Source: Mytilisepta virgata
Taxonomy: Eukaryota; Mollusca; Bivalvia; Mytilida; Mytilidae
NCBI GenBank assembly: GCA_028015205.1
Contig: CM051516.1
Coordinates: 52,952,230-53,016,229, forward strand
Direction: 5' to 3'
Length of the DNA stretch: 64,000 bases
Shown: positions 58,461 to 64,000 of the stretch, piece after piece
Layout of the letters: every line of letters starts with the position of its first letter
Position numbering within the stretch: the stretch's first letter is position 1
Program-made: the position numbers and the translations under genes
The notes under the pieces: model-generated
The model's database searches: none
Told to the model about the DNA's origin: nothing
What the model saw: only the letters and a program-made list of their open reading frames with translations

Positions 58461-59086
58461 TTATAGGAACGTCATTGGAATGAATTGATTCCGTAAAATG
58501 GTAAGATTTTTTTTCTGAAATTTATTTGTTTTCTATTAAGTTAAAAAATTACTAAAACCTTATGTTCCAATAAAATTTCATCTGGTTTAATAAAAGTGAG
58601 AGATCGAAAACTATAGTATTTAACATTTTTGTGCCATATTTATGTGTTTGAGGTTCACGACTTTAATTTTCATTGCAATTGCCAATTAATTACGTGGTAA
58701 GCCTTCATTTTGTCTGTCGTTTTTATGTTTCATATTTATTAACGAATTTACGAAATAAATATATTGCGATCGATTTTTGTTGTTTCTTTTTGTTTTACGA
58801 GGGCTGATAATTCGCAAAAGATGTTTACCCCACCACAATGTATTTTTTTTTGTTGCGTTCCGAAAATCGTCGAGATAATGATAGTTGACTGTACTATGAA
58901 AGAAGGTATATGACAGATTAATTCTTAACATCAAATTCCTTCATATATACCAAGTCCTAGAAGAGAACCAACGTGTATTTTTGGTGGCTGTGCATTTACT
59001 ATATACTGGTTTTATACACATATATATTGTACAGAATACCTTGGTTACTTTTGCTCCCTGTTTGTTGAGGATCACAATTAAGTGTA

Positions 59087-59238
59087 TATCAGGACGAGAA
59101 CGTGTAGATATGATATGAATATGAACCCTGTTTTGTACTAGACCTGAGCCGGATTTTAACGTGCTAGTTCATGAGGATCGAACCTGCGACCTTCCACTCT
59201 CGAGGTGAGCACGCTACCATGAGACAACCGAAGGGGTC
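59087..59238 (-). mobile_element. SINE copy with internal deletion
   Basis: Minus-strand head (complement of ggtgagcacgctaccatgag, B box region tcgaacctgcgacc) joined directly to the SINE tail, with the middle body missing. Confidence 0.65.
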
Positions 59239-59501
59239 GAATTTCATAGGATCTTTTCCAATATCCTAATAATTTCATATATAAAGATCAGTATCTGAAT
59301 TTAGGCAACTACTGGTAAAAGTTTCATAAAAAAACGTCTTAAAATGGAATTTCACGTCTATTTCAACCCCACCTCTCTATGTTACTTTTACCATTACTTC
59401 TAAAACCTTATTGCATGTTTGCCTGCCGTTTGTTAAGCGAGTGAAAACTGTAAAATTAATTGAATTGTAATGGACTTAAAAGATATATACAATAGTAGGA
59501 T

Positions 59502-59682
59502 CACCTGTGGCGGGGTGTGTTCGATTCCGATCTTAATTGACACAAGGATTGCCAATTTTTCTACCGAAGGTCAGTGGTTCTCTCTCCGTTGATTTTATCT
59601 GGCTTCCTCCACCAAAAAAATGGCGGCCGCAATATATCTAAATGTGCTAAAAACGGCGTTGAATACCAACTAAACAAACAAA
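59502..59682 (+). mobile_element. Second SINE type, 5'-truncated, with target-site duplication
   Basis: B-box-like gttcgattcc, then a conserved tail (ggcttcctccacca, ggcgttgaataccaac) typical of molluscan SINEs. It is flanked by caatagtaggat and caatcgtaggat (59,490-59,501 and 59,683-59,694), one mismatch. Confidence 0.7.
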
Positions 59683-60301
59683 CAATCGTAGGATAATAAT
59701 GAAAATTATTCTGAGTAAAATACATTTTGCGGAGTTTTAAAAGTTTTTATTCTTTCTTATTTTTGAACTACGTTCTTATAAACTGAAAGAGAGAACTAGT
59801 AAAAAAGAATATAATCCTTAACGAATAAAAGAAACAGAGAGGGTTATCACTCATATTAAACCCAATATTTAAAATTTGAGCGGATAAAAAGTGCCATTTT
59901 TTTATTTTCAGATTCCGAATTTATTTTGGATAATACTTTTTTCATGCTTTTCTGGTGAGTTTTAAAACAGACTGAGAATTATTTTACTGGTTTAAACTTG
60001 TTATTCTAGCATTGAGACTTTGAATAAGCTAAACATACTTGCACAAACTAAGGTTTCTAAGGAGAAATTAATGTGTACTAATGTATTCCGATGATTTCAA
60101 ATCTCTATATCTACGGATATGAATTTCGAAACTGTATGGAATTTAGCCATCTGCAGACAATCGGGTCAGAATTCTGATTTTCATTTCAGTTTTGAGGGGT
60201 CGAAAATATCATACATTCTTTTTTTTTTAACTTTACATTGTGTTTTCCTTAAAATTGGGCCAATCTAGTGCAAATATAATAACATTTCCGCTTTTTTTAA
60301 G

Positions 60302-60449
60302 TTGGAGACGCAGAATTGTTTTTAATGGACGGACAATTCACATGGCAACAGGCAATGGAAACCTGTAAAGAAATCAATTCAACTTTGGTTGACTTGACAG
60401 ATGGCAGTCAAGTTCAGTTGATTGCTCATTTCAAGAGCATAGAAATATC
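60302..60449 (+). CDS. C-type-lectin-like exon (N-terminal half of the domain)
   Basis: The acceptor CTTTTTTTAAG is followed by 148 nt (phase 1 to 2) ending at a GTGAGT donor. It encodes AELFLMDGQFTWQQAMETCK, EINSTLVDLTDGSQVQLIAH. The FTWQQAMETC...LVDL pattern is the first helix and Cys region of a C-type lectin fold. No upstream signal exon was identified. Confidence 0.45.
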
Positions 60450-60906
60450 GTGAGTTTTTTATATATATATATATATATAAAATGAAAACCGTGATGAAGC
60501 TTTACGGAAATTGAAAAAAAAGAACTTTATTCTCAAATTTAAACCCCCTTTGAATGGACGTTTATAACATATGTTTATTATTTTGCTTCTTATGCATTGT
60601 TATACATTAATTATTGGATATGTTGTTCATCAAGGTTCATATTTAATTCCCCTTCTATTATTTTAACGTCACAATATTTATAACGTTACCATCAACCACC
60701 GTTCTCATATGTAATTATCACCTGAAGATTGGCAGCAGCCATGAAAGCGCCAGTGATGTTTTTACATGTATATATTTAATATATCATGAAAATCCGATTA
60801 TGTTGGAATTTTATTGACTAATATATACTTCTGTATACAAGATTGATATTTTGCCACCTATATATATATATGTTGTTCGTTTAAACTACTTTCCTTCCTT
60901 TTTCAG

Positions 60907-61033
60907 TTTTCGTCCTTTGACATATTATGACATAAACACTACATATAGGTTGTCGAAATATTCACATTCAGAACATCCAGTATCGTATCCTGCAAAACGC
61001 TCTATCCTCGCTCTACTAAACGAAAAAGTCTGA
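60907..61033 (+). CDS. Possible terminal exon after the lectin-like exon
   Basis: CTTTTTCAG opens one base (phase 2), matching the end of 60302-60449. It then reads FRPLTYYDINTTYRL and SILALLNEKV before TGA. It lacks the WIG, WND and second Cys expected in a lectin domain, so the predicted product would be truncated. It may be a chance fit or a relic. Confidence 0.25.
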
Positions 61034-61999
61034 AATAGCACTTTCATAAAGGGTTTAATGCTATCTTGTCATAGAGTCTATTAGTCATGATATTGATCTC
61101 GGTATTACCAAATCCCGTGGAAGCAATTGTCAAAAAGTCTTATAGGTTCTTACGCGAGTTCAAAGTGAAGACTCGAAAATATGCACGTGTCACGATCTTC
61201 CACTGAAAACAGCCATTTATTGAAGAAAAAGATGTCTCCTACCCGTCGTAGCAACTGTAAAATAATCAAATGAGACTCACCATCTAATATTCAATTTGTT
61301 TAAAAATTGCATGATTGGAAATATTCAGAAAAAAATAGACACATTTCTACTAAATTTGCAAGATATATTTGTGATTTGTTATGTTTATGAATTTCTACTA
61401 TGACTGTGCAACCATTGTGGTGAATCATATCCTTCATTTAAATTCTATTCATTCAGATTCTAAATTAAATTTTATTATAACAATGTTCACTGGCAGTGGA
61501 ATCCGGGAGTGGAATATGCGGAATACATGTTGTAGATGTGATTGTACTGCTAATCTGGGAATATAGTACAGATTCGGCACGGAATACATTTTTTATATTA
61601 TAACGGCTGACGTAAACGGACCTTTCCGGGGCATCTGATACTAGTATCACTATAGATTTGTTACAGGTTACGGGTTTTGTTTGCGCTTTTATGCTGTCTA
61701 ATTGTGATTTTGTTTGGTAAGGTTTGGGTTTTTATCTTTTTTATTGTCTTTTTAGCATAAGCTTGCTATTATACTTTTCGCCTTTTCCTTGGGTTTTTGG
61801 TCTTATCTGTTCGGTATTCTTTTGCCGATGCTTACTTAGTATACAATATGTCACCGTATATTATTTTAAAAACTAAATAAGATGCCAACATTCTCCGAAT
61901 TACACAGAGTGATTACCGCGGATAGAAAAGAAGTTAGACACATTGTCTATTATATTGACATTAGTATTGTCATTTTTTGTTTATGTGTAATTGTCGGCC

Positions 62000-62080
62000 T
62001 ATATGTCGGTTTTTGTGTTATTGTCGGCCTATATGTCAATTTTTGTGTTATTATTAGCCTATGTGACGGTTTATAACTTG
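62000..62080. repeat. Three imperfect ~33-bp tandem repeats
   Basis: ttattgtcggcctatatgtc recurs three times with variations just 5' of the retroelement-type ORF; possibly part of its 5' region. Confidence 0.5.
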
Positions 62081-62320
62081 CTCATTTTTTTGGTCTTGTT
62101 AAAGGCATTTTTGTGTGCTCCTTAATTTGAATGTTCCAGAAACTCGGTGTTCATTCATGAACTTAGTATTTATTTGTTCATGGGACGTCACACTTCCGGT
62201 GTCATGGAAGCGCCCACGCTGAAATTTCTCTAAAAGAAAATGCTGAAGTAGTACCCAAAGAAATACGAAATATTTGTGTTTTAACATTTAAAAAGCTTAG
62301 ACCCAAGCATAATCGTAATT

Positions 62321-64000
62321 ATGGCTGAGCATAACAGTGCAGGTAAAGCGGAGTTGTGTATTCGAAATGACAATAACAATGTTGACACAACCCTGTCAAA
62401 TTTAAAAACATTCTATCCTGTTTCGATCAAGTTTAAGTCTGGTCAGAAGAGTAATTCAGGAAGGCCTATTCCATATGAGGCTTTTGACAATAAAATATAT
62501 AAATCAAACAGCAATTGTACTTGTTTTATTACATCGGAGGGTAGAATACATGCATGGATTAAGGCCCTTGCCGAGGTGTTGTACTTTGATTTAGGAAGTA
62601 AATCAGAAAGTGATGTAGTGTGGAGGGATCATAAAGATAAAAATAACACATGCATAGTGCACACAGAATTGATTATAAATGACAATAAAAATCTACCCGA
62701 TTCGGAAAACGAGATCACATTTAAGGTTGTTGTTTATCTCACGACTGGTAAGATAATGATCCAAGGCAGAGACTTCGATACATTTGGCACAAAGTATTTT
62801 GACAAGTGTCTCAAGTTAGTGAATGATTATACTGCTAGTGCAGATAATGATAGTAAAGTTGACGGTACCACAATAACTGAATCTGGACCTGTTATCGTAC
62901 AGCGAGAGGAAAATTTGATAAATGAAATTGACTTTAGTCACTCACTCTTTGACGAATCGTTTGATCAGGGCGAGACAAGTCTAAAGGAAGTATTAAATGT
63001 GGGTCATACTCAAAATGATGACAAATCTACGAAGAAAGTTATGAGTGAGAATAGTGATAAATCTGAGAAAGGTAACGGTACATGTAATGATACGAAAACA
63101 ACAGCCAATGCTGAGTCAACTACATGTATGTCTGACCTAATTGATGAGCGTATCAACATAAAACTGGACCCAGTCAATCGTAGAAGTGACATTATCGAAA
63201 ACTCTTTGGTAGATTGTACTGACAAACTTTCTAAAATCTTTCAACTCCAAAATGATCACAAAAATGAAATATTGCTGGAGATTTCCAAGCTCGCATCTCA
63301 GATAAAAGGCTTGCAAGCTAATCAGAATAAAGAATCTCAAGAGTCAGTCAAGGTTCATGCCCTTGAAAAACAATTGAAAGATAAAGACTTGATAATTGGT
63401 AAACTTCACAATGAGATTGATTCAATGAAAAGGGATAGCTTACAACTTGTCAGTGATAAGATTTTAAAGAAAGATCATGAGAGTATAATAAGAGATCTTA
63501 AAGGCGAGATCCAGCAAATTCGCGCCGAAAATGAACAATTACATACAGAATTAAAAATTAAAAGTTGATAGGTTTGAAGACCTTAAACTTATGTATGAAG
63601 AGAGATTGAATGACAAGGACAAAATAGTAAATAATCTCCAAGATAGATTACAAACTCAGATTTACGATGCTCAAGGAGGGCCCTGGTCAAAAGTCGGTCA
63701 TGACACAAGACCTGACTTGAGTAAAGGAGACCAAAATGAGGTGTGTCAAGTGAAAAACAAGGAAAGAGGGATCGTTGATACTAGTTTAGATTCCACATCT
63801 ATTGGTAAGAAATACCCGATGAAATGTAGCTACGATATTCTTATGCTACATGATTCCATATGTCATGAAATAGATTTAAATAGATTGCTCAGGAATACTG
63901 GCAGAAGTGGCCGAAAGCAAACAACCTATAAAACGACAGATGTTATGAAGTTTTGCTCTGAGAATTTAGACCATGCAGATACTGTCATTCTACATGTCGG
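62321..64000 (+). CDS. Retroelement-type ORF: unknown N-domain, coiled coil, SGNH-esterase-like domain (frameshifted, runs off the window)
   Basis: The first 415 codons (62321-63568) hold an N-terminal globular domain (about residues 30-170; KVVVYLTTGKIMIQG is a recognisable segment), a Ser/Thr-rich linker (about 180-275) and a coiled coil (about 300-415). The frame ends at TGA, but the next frame continues at once from about 63,564 with VDRFEDLKLMYEERLN and coiled-coil heptads, then YDILMLHDSICHEIDLNRLL and ADTVILHVG, resembling SGNH/GDSL esterase blocks. One extra base in the A-rich stretch 63,553-63,563 explains the break. Proteins with this plan occur as repeated element ORFs in molluscs; no reverse transcriptase is visible here, so the element class is not established. 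Cargo function unknown. Confidence 0.6.

Overview
The window is eukaryotic, AT-rich and intron-rich, with mostly short exons. Its repeat families (a tRNA-headed SINE, hairpin-ended elements, copies of a 'ttccggagcacctg' family, Penelope-type reverse transcriptase pieces) and its LDL-receptor-type genes point to a bivalve mollusc, most likely a mussel of the Mytilus type. That assignment is inference from general familiarity with such sequence. No bacterial-type operon or CRISPR is present.

The backbone is a tandem segmental duplication. Unit A runs from about 1 (its start is cut off) to about 27,343, unit B from about 27,343 to 50,842, and unit C from about 50,842 on; unit C stops matching after about 52,765. 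Matching blocks are 1-1,145 / 28,190-29,285 / 51,770-52,765; 1,650-10,740 / 33,860-42,300; 14,840-16,730 / 47,165-49,110; and 25,940-29,285 / 50,345-52,765.

Unit B carries on the minus strand a complete 12-exon gene (48,731 to 38,800). Every splice phase agrees and the exon lengths sum to 2,094 nt (697 residues): signal peptide, YWTD beta-propeller 1, EGF, propeller 2, EGF, a hydrophobic segment and a short basic tail. Unit A carries the paralogue (16,460 to about 6,150), reduced to one propeller plus EGF because the region of the first module is occupied by a composite repeat block (10,740-14,840). Broken plus-strand relics of the same family lie at 1,009-1,128 and 29,143-29,259, with an intact EGF exon at 31,218-31,361. 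Unit C holds one minus-strand blade exon and an EGF exon with a stop.

Unit A alone also contains, on the minus strand, a zinc-finger-type gene (25,929 to about 20,212) with a nonsense codon at a likely zinc ligand and a 1-nt homopolymer frameshift. Near it are two short signal-like exons and an orphan exon (19,027-20,116). Two minisatellites (52-bp and 42-bp) fill 24,850-27,320.

The right end (53-64 kb) contains SINEs, foldback elements, a possible truncated C-type-lectin-like exon pair (60,302-61,033), and at 62,321 to the window end a retroelement-type ORF: unknown N-terminal domain, coiled coil, SGNH-esterase-like domain, with one frameshift.
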